From the NCBI RefSeq assembly GCF_022788635.1, contig NZ_CP076024.1, positions 1,054,001 through 1,118,000 on the forward strand: a DNA stretch of 64,000 nt, read 5' to 3'. Positions 27,701 through 36,800 of this stretch are shown in pieces; the first letter of the stretch is position 1, and each line of letters starts with the position of its first letter. A program made the position numbers and the translations under genes. Source of the DNA: Methylobacter sp. S3L5C. GTDB lineage: Bacteria > Pseudomonadota > Gammaproteobacteria > Methylococcales > Methylomonadaceae. The notes below the pieces were generated by a model. It was not told the origin of the DNA. It did no database searches and worked only from the letters and a program-made list of their open reading frames with translations.

Positions 27701-28745
27701 CGCCAGTAGCCAGCAAAGTTGCTTCCGCCAAACCATAACAGGGATAAAAAGCTTTACGACTGAATCCGCATTCTGCGAAAGCGGCGGCAAAGCGATCCAA
27801 GGTCTTGGAGTTAACCGGTTCTGCACCGTTGAAAGCCAAACGCCAATTGCTAAGATCCAGCCCCACTTTTTCTTCATTGGTGATTTTCGTTGTGCATAGC
27901 TCAAATGCAAAATTCGGACCACCACTAGTGTGGGCGCAATAATCACTGATCGCTTGCAGCCAGCGGAGCGGCTTTTCCAGAAACGCCATCGGCGACATTA
28001 AAACCGCGCTAGCTCCGCAATACAAAGGCTGCATGACATTACCGATCAAACCCATGTCATGATACAGTGGCAACCAGCCAACAACCGTCGACTGCTCATT
28101 GTGGCCGAAGCGCCGTTTAATCAATTGCTGATTAGCCATCAGATTGCCGTGACTTATTATCACGCCCTTGGCGTTACCGGTGGAACCTGAGGTATATTGC
28201 AAAAAAGCAGGATCATGTTTATGCAATGTCGGTAATCGCCAAGCACTTGAATCGACGGTGTCAAAATCATCAGTAATCAGCCAACGCCTATCTAACAACT
28301 CAGCACTGCCGCCTGCAAATTGGCGCACCGCATTGGCAACGCTTTGCGTGCTGAGTATCACAGCCGCCTGACTGTCATCAATTATCACTTGCAAGCGCGG
28401 CATGTGCCGACCATTGGTTGGCGGATACGCCGATACCGCTATCGTGCCGGCGTAAAGACAGGCGAAAAAAGCCACAATATAGTCTAATCCTGGAGGATAG
28501 AGTAAGATGGCGCGTTCGCCCGGCATACCCAAAGCCTGCAACTGGACGGCCAACTGTCTGGCCTGCAAATCAAGTTCGCCATAAGTTAACGATTTAGTGG
28601 GGTATTCGCCATGTCCCAGGAACGTGTAAGCCGTACATTGTGTTTGCCGTTCCGCACGCAGCCTCAATATATCAACCAAGGATGATGCACTACCTAGCAA
28701 TGCATCATCATCGACGCCCTCAAAACTGTGTTGTTTGTTTAACAT
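18714..28745 (-). CDS. NRPS-A: FAAL-ACP-C-A-T-E-C-A-T lipopeptide initiation protein
   Basis: Giant starter protein of 3343 residues. Domains, with approximate positions: fatty acyl-AMP ligase 20-600 (QYTSGSTGNAKG, GWLPLYHDMGLIG, TSSGKIRR); ACP 620-690 (LGLDSLKAVEL); starter condensation domain from 710 (HHIVVDFRS at 842); A1 1180-1690 (code D-S-A-L-I-A-E-V-W-K); T1 (GGDSILS, 1748); epimerization domain 1800-2245 (HHLIVDGVSW at about 1933); DCL condensation domain from 2277 (HHILLDGWS at about 2408); A2 2733-3220 with code D-V-W-H-I-S-L-V-D-K, a good serine code; T2 (GGHSLMA, 3272). The tail contains PPNLIP. It should activate a fatty acid, acylate residue 1, convert it to D, and add serine. 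A10 of A1 reads NSK rather than NGK. The gene starts 121 bp downstream of the ankyrin gene. The length and domain order are clear; the chemistry is family knowledge. Confidence 0.97.
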   Translation of the reverse strand: MLNKQHSFEGVDDDALLGSASSLVDILRLRAERQTQCTAYTFLGHGEYPTKSLTYGELDLQARQLAVQLQALGMPGERAILLYPPGLDYIVAFFACLYAGTIAVSAYPPTNGRHMPRLQVIIDDSQAAVILSTQSVANAVRQFAGGSAELLDRRWLITDDFDTVDSSAWRLPTLHKHDPAFLQYTSGSTGNAKGVIISHGNLMANQQLIKRRFGHNEQSTVVGWLPLYHDMGLIGNVMQPLYCGASAVLMSPMAFLEKPLRWLQAISDYCAHTSGGPNFAFELCTTKITNEEKVGLDLSNWRLAFNGAEPVNSKTLDRFAAAFAECGFSRKAFYPCYGLAEATLLATGGDKNIEPTVAAFYKAGLEQGSVRPAIDGDKLSRSLVGCGAIDANFGQQIRIVDPETNKLCGDDQIGEIQLGGPSISIGYWQNSAATKQVFISDADGQNRWLRTGDLGFIERGELFVSGRLKDMIIIRGRNYYPHDLEYAIEEATDALNPGCAVAFAVNGGDGEKLVVLAELKRNRLRQLDYRAEFTLMRTRLVEECGIQADTIMLLKPGSILKTSSGKIRRSACRQAFEQQQLKIVAVDGLNGKNRVLGSESGDRKPVQARQALLSVADAEGSSLLAQALAGKAAALSGLAIEAIDSSQSLSSLGLDSLKAVELKYFIDELLAIDLPVVQLLGNHSLATCAEQALKLAKSGGGQIIPVMAAEEINGEQPLSFGQQALWTVNCIEAGSSLYNMPVAIHIHAKLDKIVLHDVLAALFERHAQLRSGFRLSEHTRPVRIPMVKTKPRLISVNCFDEEQRSKNITVFVCKPFDLEHDSLLKAALFSCADDDHVLVFCAHHIVVDFRSLLILLEEIKALYQGLVAGHDPELPKVVANYGDYVAWQSAYLMGDQAGQDWQYWRDQLSGDLPKLALLTGRETLASPSCRGRAETLNIAPDILQKLKRLAAEQHTTLYTLLLTVFKILLYRYSGQQDIIVGSPTLGRPKREFADTVGYFVNPVALRSHPVAEQYFSDYLAEVNAIVLDAQAHQNYPFSLLVEKLQPEREHGASAFYSVWFGLQSGARTIYDAAELALGIPGIALDWAGLSAESYELDDVAVQFDMTLLMAETKQGLAASFQYRSDLLSHAMVLKFIGHYQQLLHGILSKPDSRLSELPLLSMFEYKQLAEWNSTGIDHPHGTLHSIFEDVVRQQSQAIALVYQQRRLSYAELNAQANRLAHCLLAQGAGPEKRVALCIQRCPEMVIGILAILKAGAVYIPIDPAYPKDRQTYLLQDAGCEWLLTSTALLPSLDCGDMATMCVDGVDDYANYSSDNPEIPLDENHAAYVIYTSGSTGNPKGVVVSHGNLMHSTWARDTYYKEPVSCYLLLSSFAFDSSVAGLFWTLEQGGCLCLPEDDQIKDPAALADLIARHQVTHLLALPSFYGLLLNQAGVQLQTLKVAIVAGETCSTELVKQHCAMLPQVRLYNEYGPTEATVWSSVYQATQDDLDRSLAIGRPISNCRLYILDSTGNLVPIGVQGELHIGGEGVARGYWQRPELTAENFIPDPFKQNGGRLYKTGDLARYRPDGAIEFLGRIDHQVKVRGFRIELGEIEVRLLEISGIKEAVVIAREDQPGDKRLVAYLVAATEPAVNTAELISTKSSSEGEGERNLKSTVSIINLDQLKARLKEALPDYMIPTAFVMLDSMPLSANSKLDRKRLPQPDMSGMSAQHYQEPQTPVERILVDIWRELLAVKRVGRQDNFFELGGDSILSIQVVSRARQAGVVITPKQLFQNQTISTLAVAAEQIQHLSAEQGLVSGIVILTPIQQWFFEQNLSNPHHWNQSLLLEVKPGLTSNIVEAALKQLLNHHDALRMRFSQQGGGWQQYLSEDESQAVFARIDLSDVALERQSEILESAASVQQALLHLSVGPLMRVVWFNLGEGRGDRVLIAIHHLIVDGVSWRILLEDLASVCRQLMSGRTPALSAKTSSFKYWSEQLVNQTGASDLAFDTSYWLSLSRKTVPVFLVDEPTGSNQFATEDEVTVILSKVETRALLLDAPAAYRTTIDELLLTALTLTLRDWMHCESVLIDLEGHGREDIASDVDVSHTVGWFTSVYPMLLNISSDSFLGDALKSVKEQLRAVPMKGLNYGLLRYLSPDSEIKAQLSAQPKAQIIFNYLGQIDNAMAADAPFILTREAVGANCDPADIRAHEFAIIGSIADGRMQLSWRYSRERYRKVTITTLSEHYMQHLKALIAHCLLPDSGSYTPVDFPLIALAQFDLDALALKPRQIEDVYPLAPLQYGLMFHSLYAAESSVYCIQIGCRLQGELNVPAFKQVWQQLVEYHPILRTRFHFENQDQPLQIVQRNVQLPITEYDWCAYPVQEQGQRWQQLQADDQMHGFDFTRAPLMRLSLVQCSDQTYYFLWSYHHILLDGWSGPLLIKELFSAYETIQRGNATLSPTVRPYRDYIAWLQNQDMAAAEAYWRSALSGFTAPTPLLADNPADNTGQHPVSDYAKHGLTLSAEQTDTLLVFAKQQHLTLNTLVQGAWGLLLSRYSGETDIVFGTTVSGRPAELIGVESMVGLFINSLPLRLKITPDSIVLGWLQALFTQNQDMRSYEYTPLTQVQGWSEVPRGTPLFESLLVFENYPINQALAEHADGLTVDEISVIDQTNYRLTISAFPGTELHLEITYATDEFEVKTVKRMLEHLQFLLAAFILQPQARLSELSLLSAADKQQILIDWNATEAAYPKDRYIHQLFEAQVEKTPDAVVVMFEQQRLSYAELNAKANQLAHYLSSKGVGPDVLVGIFLERSLEMVIGLLGIMKAGGAYVPLDPGYPQDRLDFILHDVDVPIVLSQETCREKIAAFTVTVLCLDSEWHKVASAGDANLNIPLRPENLAYCIYTSGSTGQPKGTGVPHQGILNRLQWMQQQYGLDQTDRILQKTPYSFDVSVWEFFWPLMTGAQLIIARSEEHKDSLALISTINHRQVTTIHFVPSMLQVFIDTPGVENCTSLKRVICSGEALPADLVQRFLQKLPAELHNLYGPTEASVDVSYWPCLPGSTETAIPIGWPIANIALYILDRQLNPVLAGTPGELHIGGIGLGRGYLNHPGLTAEKFIPNPYCSIGSRLYKTGDLARYRPDGTIDYLGRNDFQIKIRGFRIELGEIENRLCACIGVREAIVIARGDGHGDKRLVAYLTQDSGSELSIADLRADLAVALPDYMLPSAFVVLPVLPLTDNGKLDRSALPAPDADSVISHRYEAPQGAIEVALSCIWQELLELECVGRNDHFFELGGHSLMALTLVERLRREGWALEPRAVFANPILSALAAAIADNQSDSPTFEMPPNLIPEHFGYSLSNPVLEEFRL

Positions 28746-28820
28746 ATATCGCCCTACTCTCGTTGAATGAGTCGTCTGTTGAATTCCAGTTTTGTACTGG
28801 CCGGAAAAGCTTCTGCTCGC

Positions 28821-28851
28821 TTACCGCCCTTCAACAAGCTCAGGACGGTCA
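28821..28851. repeat. Short dispersed repeat of the PELVEG type
   Basis: The stretch CGCCCTTCAACAAGCTCAGG followed by ACGGTC is a version of the common bacterial repeat whose translation reads PELVEGR on the minus strand. It lies between the ankyrin gene stop and the NRPS-A start. Confidence 0.5.
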
Positions 28852-28866
28852 TGGATGGACTTATTC

Positions 28867-29322
28867 CTACATTGCTGATTCCCCGTACCACATCGACGTG
28901 GTGACGCTAAAATCCTGATGTAAATAGACCACGGCATCGTCCGACAATGCTTGCTGCACTTGCCATCCTGAAAATTGATCGAACGCTTTGGCAAGATAAG
29001 CCTTACAATACTGGCGGGCCGAGCTCTCTGATGCAATGCCGCTGTTTTGCTTCGTCTGCTGTAACAGAGTTGCGACTTCGACCTGCGCGAACTCCAGCGC
29101 GATTTGATAAGGTGTTCTGAGATCGCGACCACTATTGACTGCATTGACTCCGGCTTTTAGCAAAAGCCGGACAATGGCAGAGTCACCACTACCAGCGACC
29201 CAGTTCAATGCCGTCCAACCGTAATCGTACTTTTGTTCCAAATCCACGTCTTCTTCAATTAAGACTTGTACTCGATTAATATCACCTGCTTTCGCGGCCT
29301 TGATTAGTTGTAATCCATTCAT
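28867..29322 (-). CDS. Small ankyrin-repeat protein
   Basis: Protein of 151 residues from MNGLQL (ATG 29322, preceded by GGAAAGG). Residues 1-95 hold three ankyrin-like units (LIKAAKAGDINRVQVLIEE, the GWTALNWVAGSGDSAIVRLL unit, and RTPYQIALEFAQVEVATLL), which form a protein-binding helical stack. The last about 55 residues (from YCKAYLAKAFDQFSGW) are not ankyrin-like and I do not recognise them. A TTG 12 bp upstream would add four residues but is less likely. The C-terminus ends just before a PELVEG-type repeat, so it may have been clipped by that insertion. It lies between cysC and NRPS-A on the same strand. A regulatory or scaffolding role for the pathway is possible but unsupported. Confidence 0.7.
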   Translation of the reverse strand: MNGLQLIKAAKAGDINRVQVLIEEDVDLEQKYDYGWTALNWVAGSGDSAIVRLLLKAGVNAVNSGRDLRTPYQIALEFAQVEVATLLQQTKQNSGIASESSARQYCKAYLAKAFDQFSGWQVQQALSDDAVVYLHQDFSVTTSMWYGESAM

Positions 29323-29458
29323 AAACCTTTCCAAATATTAGGCGGGAAATTATGCTCATTCCGGAGCTAATTCACTCCAATACCTAGAGGACGATTGACC
29401 GTAATATTTTCCTCATAGTTGAGCTTTAACTATTCAATCTGCTGATCATAAATACCGC

Positions 29459-30121
29459 TTATACTTTTTTGCTGCTTTCATGACTAAAATTTTCAACGTT
29501 GATAATGCCGTACTGCATCATTTTACCGACAACTTGGTGCACACAGACATCCAACTCAGCTAGGCCGGTTTGCACGGTGAGCTCACAATTTTTAGGTACT
29601 TCGTAAGGAGAGGTGATGCCAGTGAATTCAGCCAACTGCCCAGCCCTGGCTTTTTTGTAAAGGCCTTTCACATCGCGCAACTCGCAAATCTCGATAGGTG
29701 TGTCGCAATAGATTTCGATGAAGTCTCCACACTCAACTATACTGCGTACGCGCTCACGGTCTGCACGATAAGGAGAGATAAAGGCGGTAAGTACAATGAC
29801 GCCTGCCTCCATAAAAATCGTTGCCATTTCACCGATGCGGCGAATATTTTCCTGGCGGTCTTTCGCTGAAAAACCCAGATCGCCACACAAGCCATGGCGG
29901 ACATTGTCGCCATCCAGCACAAAGGTACGACAACCCCGCTGATGTAACTCGTCTTCAACGGCATGAGCCAGCGTAGATTTTCCCGACCCGGATAATCCGG
30001 TGAACCATATAATCACGCCGCGATGACCATTTTGTGCTTCACGCCTAGCGCGAGTAACGGTAGCACGGTGCCAGACGACGTTGGTTGATACTGGTAGCTG
30101 TGTAGTCATCTCAGAAGACAT
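29459..30121 (-). CDS. cysC: Adenylylsulfate (APS) kinase
   Basis: Phosphorylates APS to PAPS, the sulfuryl donor of sulfotransferases. About 220 residues. Walker A is GLSGSGKST (residues about 45-53), followed by [16 protein letters not shown], the ISPYRADR loop, and the [10 protein letters not shown] and FTGITSPYE segments typical of CysC. No fused CysN or ATP sulfurylase is present. I start at ATG 30121 (MSSEMTTQ), which has an AAAGGGGG-type ribosome site; ATG 30109 is an alternative. It lies between two related ankyrin genes at the head of the NRPS row, away from any sulfate-assimilation operon. With three sulfotransferases in the same island, a dedicated PAPS supply is the simplest reading (inference). 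Confidence 0.94.
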   Translation of the reverse strand: MSSEMTTQLPVSTNVVWHRATVTRARREAQNGHRGVIIWFTGLSGSGKSTLAHAVEDELHQRGCRTFVLDGDNVRHGLCGDLGFSAKDRQENIRRIGEMATIFMEAGVIVLTAFISPYRADRERVRSIVECGDFIEIYCDTPIEICELRDVKGLYKKARAGQLAEFTGITSPYEVPKNCELTVQTGLAELDVCVHQVVGKMMQYGIINVENFSHESSKKV

Positions 30122-30401
30122 CCGCAACCCCCTTTATGTTTTTTTGAGTTACTGCTGTCACCCACTTAACTACCCCGACAATTTGATAAGGCACCCTGAA
30201 ACCACCGCCACTATTGACTGTATCAGCTCCTGATTCCAGAAAAATTCTGAAAATTTCCGCATCGCCATAAATGGATGTCCAGTTATATGCCGTCCAACCG
30301 TAATAGTCTTTTTGCTCTAAATTCCCTCCACATTCAATCAAGGCTTGTACCCAATTAACGCCACCTACTTTCGCGGCTTCGATCAGCTGTAGTTTATTCA
30401 T
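30111..30401 (-). pseudogene. Truncated ankyrin-repeat paralogue
   Basis: From ATG 30401 (MNKLQLIEAAKVGG) the product closely follows the ankyrin protein at 28867-29322 (LQLIxAAKxGxxNxVQxLIE, LEQKxxYGWTAxNW, ...VNSGG...PYQI). Similarity stops after about 80 residues and the remainder ([18 protein letters not shown]) is unrelated. The non-coding DNA just upstream also matches the region upstream of the other copy (for example GACGATTGA), so a segment of about 400 bp was duplicated around cysC. The end overlaps the cysC start by 11 bp. It may still be translated as a short ankyrin protein, but truncation suggests a decaying copy. Confidence 0.6.
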
Positions 30402-30458
30402 AAACCGTCCAAATATATGTGGAAAATTTAATACTCTTCTGGAACTAAATAGCACCAA

Positions 30459-31144
30459 TATTTAGTAGACGATTGATAGTAATCTTTTCCCCATAGCTGT
30501 TTTCGATACACTTGATCTAGCTGCGACAAGCAGACAACATAGGAAAGTTTTCACTAGTCACCCTTCAGTTGATTAATCTGATCACTCAGCTTCTGAGGGC
30601 TAATTTTCAGGCTGTCATTTTCTCGCGCTAACCGTTCAATGATAAACAGTAGTTTTTGACAATACTCTGCTCAACGCCACTTTCTAAGTAAACAGCTCGT
30701 TAATTGATTGAGCTTGTCACTAACGGCTATCTTATTGAAAATGAAATAGGAACAATTATTGATGGTATACATGGCAGAAAATTCTGGAACCTTAATTATG
30801 TGGATTGAACCCAGTCAATTCTCAAAAAAAAACTTGTCTCCCCTGCGATTTATAAGAGAAACAATCGCAAAATAGCAAAAATTGCAGCCCATTTTAATTC
30901 TGAAACCAGTATAGGTAAACTTGAGGATGCAAATCTTTCGTTAACACACCAACAAAAAATTTTGACTTGGTTTTCTCATATTGGCGAAAAAGATCAGCAC
31001 CTGAATTCAGGAGCCATAAGTTCAGACAATTTCAGGATAAGTTCAGCCATTAAACTTTGCTACGGCGAGACTTTCAGTCGACGCATAAACTTCTGAACAA
31101 TCAAACACAACCTTTATCACAGAAAAATTTTTCTTAAATCAGAA
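30459..31144. other. Decayed mobile-DNA gap, no intact gene
   Basis: No ORF here has a recognisable full-length product. It contains a transposase-like fragment (30554-30670, listed separately). On the plus strand, about 30860-31097, there is an open stretch (NRKIAKIAAHFNSETSIG onward) with no identifiable family. The rest is AT-rich sequence separating the NRPS island from the integrase relic. Confidence 0.5.
30554..30670 (-). pseudogene. Probable transposase N-terminal fragment
   Basis: The minus strand reads AEYCQKLLFIIERLARENDS followed by LKISPQKLSDQINQLKGD and a stop. This leucine-rich coiled-coil ending in INxLKG resembles the N-terminal region of some IS transposases. There is no start, no catalytic part and no terminal inverted repeats, so it is at most a remnant. 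Confidence 0.3.
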
Positions 31145-31840
31145 TTATAATTTACGGCTTAAATCATTATTATTTTCGCAGGCATCAAGGTAATTTGACC
31201 AAAGCTGTAAAGCCTCTTTACGATCTTCAAAAAAATGATACCGGCCATAAGTTCCACTAATACCAGAAGCTTTATGGTTAAGACAACGTTCACTTGCATC
31301 GTCATTAATACCTAGCTCCTGTAGTTTAGTCTTTGCGGTTCGCCGTAAATCGTGGACAGTAAAATGCGCAATATTATTTATTTTACCAAGGGCCTTGTTA
31401 AGCGTTGCCTCACTAATATGGGTTAACTTTCTGTGCTACGCGCTCCGGGCTGGCAATAGACTGTCACTATCTGCTGACCTGATAAATAGCTCATTAAGTG
31501 CGTCAACGGCTTGTGTAGGCAATGGTATAACAATAGTCCTTCCCTTATTATTGGAACTGGTTTTTATTAACTCCCAAGTTCCACCAACAAGATCAAAGTC
31601 AGATTTTAATGCTTTAATAAGCTCCGACTTGCGTACACATAGAATCAGTAATAATTTAACGGTAAGGTAGTTATCACGACCAAAGCCTTTCGCGGTCGCC
31701 ATATCGGCAAACAGTGCTATTAACTCATCCCTGCTTAAGTTGCGCTCTCTGGACTCTTGTTGTCCACCAGCATAAGATATATCCAGCCATTGCACGGGGT
31801 TATAGGGTATTAAGTGTTGAGCGGTTGCATAACCAGACAT
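31145..31840 (-). pseudogene. Tyrosine recombinase (phage/island integrase) relic with amber stop
   Basis: The frame from 31840 encodes the catalytic half of a P4-like integrase: CVRKSELIKAL (first catalytic Arg), then after an in-frame TAG at 31436-31438 it continues HRKLTHISEATLNKALGK, HFTVHDLRRTAKT (His-x2-Arg), LNHKASGISGTYGRYHFF (His and nucleophile Tyr) and stops at 31145. The two parts share one frame exactly (97 codons apart). A single CAG-to-TAG change would explain the break. The DUF4102-type arm and core-binding N-terminus are missing: a stop lies just upstream of 31840. No tRNA or clear att site is next to it. It probably marks the edge of the island to its left (inference). Confidence 0.85.
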
Positions 31841-32494
<654 letters not shown>

Positions 32495-32498
32495 AAAG

Positions 32499-33791
<1,293 letters not shown>

Positions 33792-33817
33792 GTCTTAAGG
33801 GCTGGATTATTCAGGAG

Positions 33818-33847
33818 AAAAAGCGGCCTTGGAGGCCGCTTTTTTAT
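33818..33847 (+). terminator. Rho-independent terminator of glnK-amtB
   Basis: AAAAGCGGCCT, loop TGG, AGGCCGCTTTT is a perfect GC-rich stem followed by a T-run, 27 bp after the amtB stop. Confidence 0.93.
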
Positions 33848-33891
33848 TTAAAAAATGATAACAGGTAACACCAATAAAATACTGGGGCCTT

Positions 33892-36800
33892 ATGGAAACT
33901 CGACGCATATTAGCCAAAATTAAAAAGCCTTTTATCATCGTAGGCAGTATTTTAATACTTTATGCCGGGGCCAGTATTTATGTCTTACCTCCACTGTTAT
34001 TATCAAAAATACCTGAAATTATCTGGCAGGAAACCGGACGAAATGCCTTGATTTCAAAAATTCAGGTGCAACCATTCCCATTAGCTATAGAGCTACAGGG
34101 CTTTGAGCTTCAGGAACAGGATGGCCAGACTTTTGCCAGATTTGATAGTTTTTATTTTAAACTTTCCCTACTGCAATCAATAGGCCGGTTGGCGCTTGTT
34201 TTTGATGAAATAGCACTAAAAAAACCTTTTGTTCACATTGCCAGGCAAAAAAATGGCGCTTTTAATTTTCAGGATCTGCTTAACAACAAAGTGGATGAAC
34301 AAAAAACACAAGACAGCCAACCATTCCCTGTCAATGTTACAAAACTATCCCTATCAGAAGGAAAACTGATATGGGAAGATGCCAGCGTTAACAAACCGGT
34401 CATGGAAGACATTGATTTAATAGATCTAAATATTGAAAATTTGACGACTTATGGTGATAAGCAAGCCCTTTTGGTGTTGTCGCTGGCGCTCAAATCAGGT
34501 GGTCAGTTGGACTGGAAAGGTACAGCCAACATAAAACCATGGTCTTCGGAAGGCCATATCAAGTTCGATAAGGTAAATCTGAAAACCATCCTGGCGTTAG
34601 CTTTGCCAGACACAATGCCTTTTAATCTGGAAGGCTACGAGCTGCTTGATACCGATTATAGTGCCAACTATACCGAAAACGGCTTGAAGTTTAGCACTAA
34701 TAAAGGCAAAGTTGAGCTTCGCGACTTTCAATTTTTGGAGCAAGGCGAGAACAGGTCACTGATTAAAATACCGGTTTTTTCCTTGCAAGGAATTACTATA
34801 GATTCTGAAAAACGGCTGTGTGTAATTGAAACTATTTCAGCCAATGATGGTGACTTTCAGGCCTGGTTGAATGCTCAAGGTACCATTAACTATCAAAGCT
34901 TGTTCCCGACTGCCAACCCCGCTATCAACAGTACTAATAAAACCACGGCCAACTCCGTTCAACCTAACGAAACACCCTGGAAAGTCATGGTTAACGCTGT
35001 TGAATTGACTAATTTTGGACTAGCGTTTGAAGACCGGAGCACTAAAAAGCCTGTCGTTATCAACCTTAAACCCATTAATTTCAAACTGACCAATTACAGT
35101 AGTGAGTCTGGTACAAAAGTACCTTTCCAGCTCAGTACCGGGTTAAATAAGACCGGCTTAATCAACCTCGCTGGCGATACCGTTATACAACCTTTTTATG
35201 CAAAAATAGCTATTACTGCCAAAGATATAGCTCTGAAAAACTTCGAAGCTTATGCCGATAAATTTGTACAAATGGAGGTTGCTGATGGAAAACTGGCCAT
35301 AGATGGCAATATCATCGTCGCCATACCAGAAAAAAAGCCACTGGATGTTCAATTTTACGGTAATACCAAGATAGCCAATTTATTAATTCGCGATCAACTG
35401 CTTAAAGAAAATGACCAAAACAAAACATTAATTAAGGCACCTGCGTTTGCCTTGAACGGCATCAATTTTAACTTGGATAACAAGACGCTGGCACTGGACT
35501 CTATTTTAGCCAATGGTGCCGACTTGCAGGCATGGTTGAATCCCAAAGGCGTTATTAACTATGAAACCTTGCTTCGAATCTCTAACGCCGACAAAATCAG
35601 TATTAATGAAACCATAGCAGATACCATCAAACCTAAAACAGCAACCTGGAAAATCAAGGTTAACGATATTGCCTTAACTAATTTTAGTCTACGTTTTGAA
35701 GACCAGACACTTGAAAAACCTGCCTTTATAAACTTTAAACCTATCAATCTTAAGCTGAGCAACTACAGTAATCAAAGTGGTACAAAATTACCGGTTGAAC
35801 TCAGCATAGGCATGAATAAAACCGGCCAGATAGCACTTAAAGGCGATACCGTGATTGAACCACTGTTTGCCAATTTAGACCTTGATGTCAAAAATATCGA
35901 CATGGAAAACTTTCAGCCATATTTCAACAAACTGGTGCGTCTGGATATCATAGACGGGGATATTAATATTGACGGTAAAATAGCCATCGCAAAAAAAGGG
36001 CAGGATAAACTGGATGCCAAGTTTAACGGCAATACCGGTATTACCCGTTTATTAACCCGTGATCAAACGCTTCACAAAGACTTTGTAAAATGGAAAAGTT
36101 TGACTTTAAAAGACATGGATCTTGATTTATTGGCAAACCGCTACACTGCAGCAGTACTTGTTATCGATAAGCCTTATGCCAGGGTAACTATCGAAAAAAA
36201 CAAAACCGTTAACTTTAAAGACATTATTGTCAGCAACAAAAGTAAGCCTGAATTCCCCGCCAAAACAGCGCAGAACAAACAATCTGACTTGAAAAAGCCT
36301 TATTTTAAATTAGGTAAAATTGAAGTAACGAACGGCTCTTCGGATTTTGCAGACCTTTCGTTAATTATGCCCTTTGCAGCGCAAATTAAAAATCTGGATG
36401 GCGGTGCAACCGACCTGTCCTCAGAACAACAATCAATCATTAAAATTGCTTTAAAAGGTAGCGCTTACGACTTGGCTCCCGTAGATATCATCGGTAAGAT
36501 TAGTCCTCATCTGGGCGATTATAAAGTGGAAATGAATTTTAATGGCTTGCCCATGCCATTGATATCGCCTTATATGGTGCAATTTGCAGGCTATAAGGTT
36601 GAAAAAGGCAAGATGACGCTCGGACTAAAATACCATGTTGCCAATAAAAAATTGACTGCGTCCAACAATATATTGATTGACCAGTTTGAACTGGGAGAGA
36701 AAGTTGAAAATCCAAAGGCAGTTTCATTACCACTTAAACTGGCTGTCGCATTACTGAAAGATTCGAGTGGTAGAATAAAAATTGATGTACCCATTACCGG

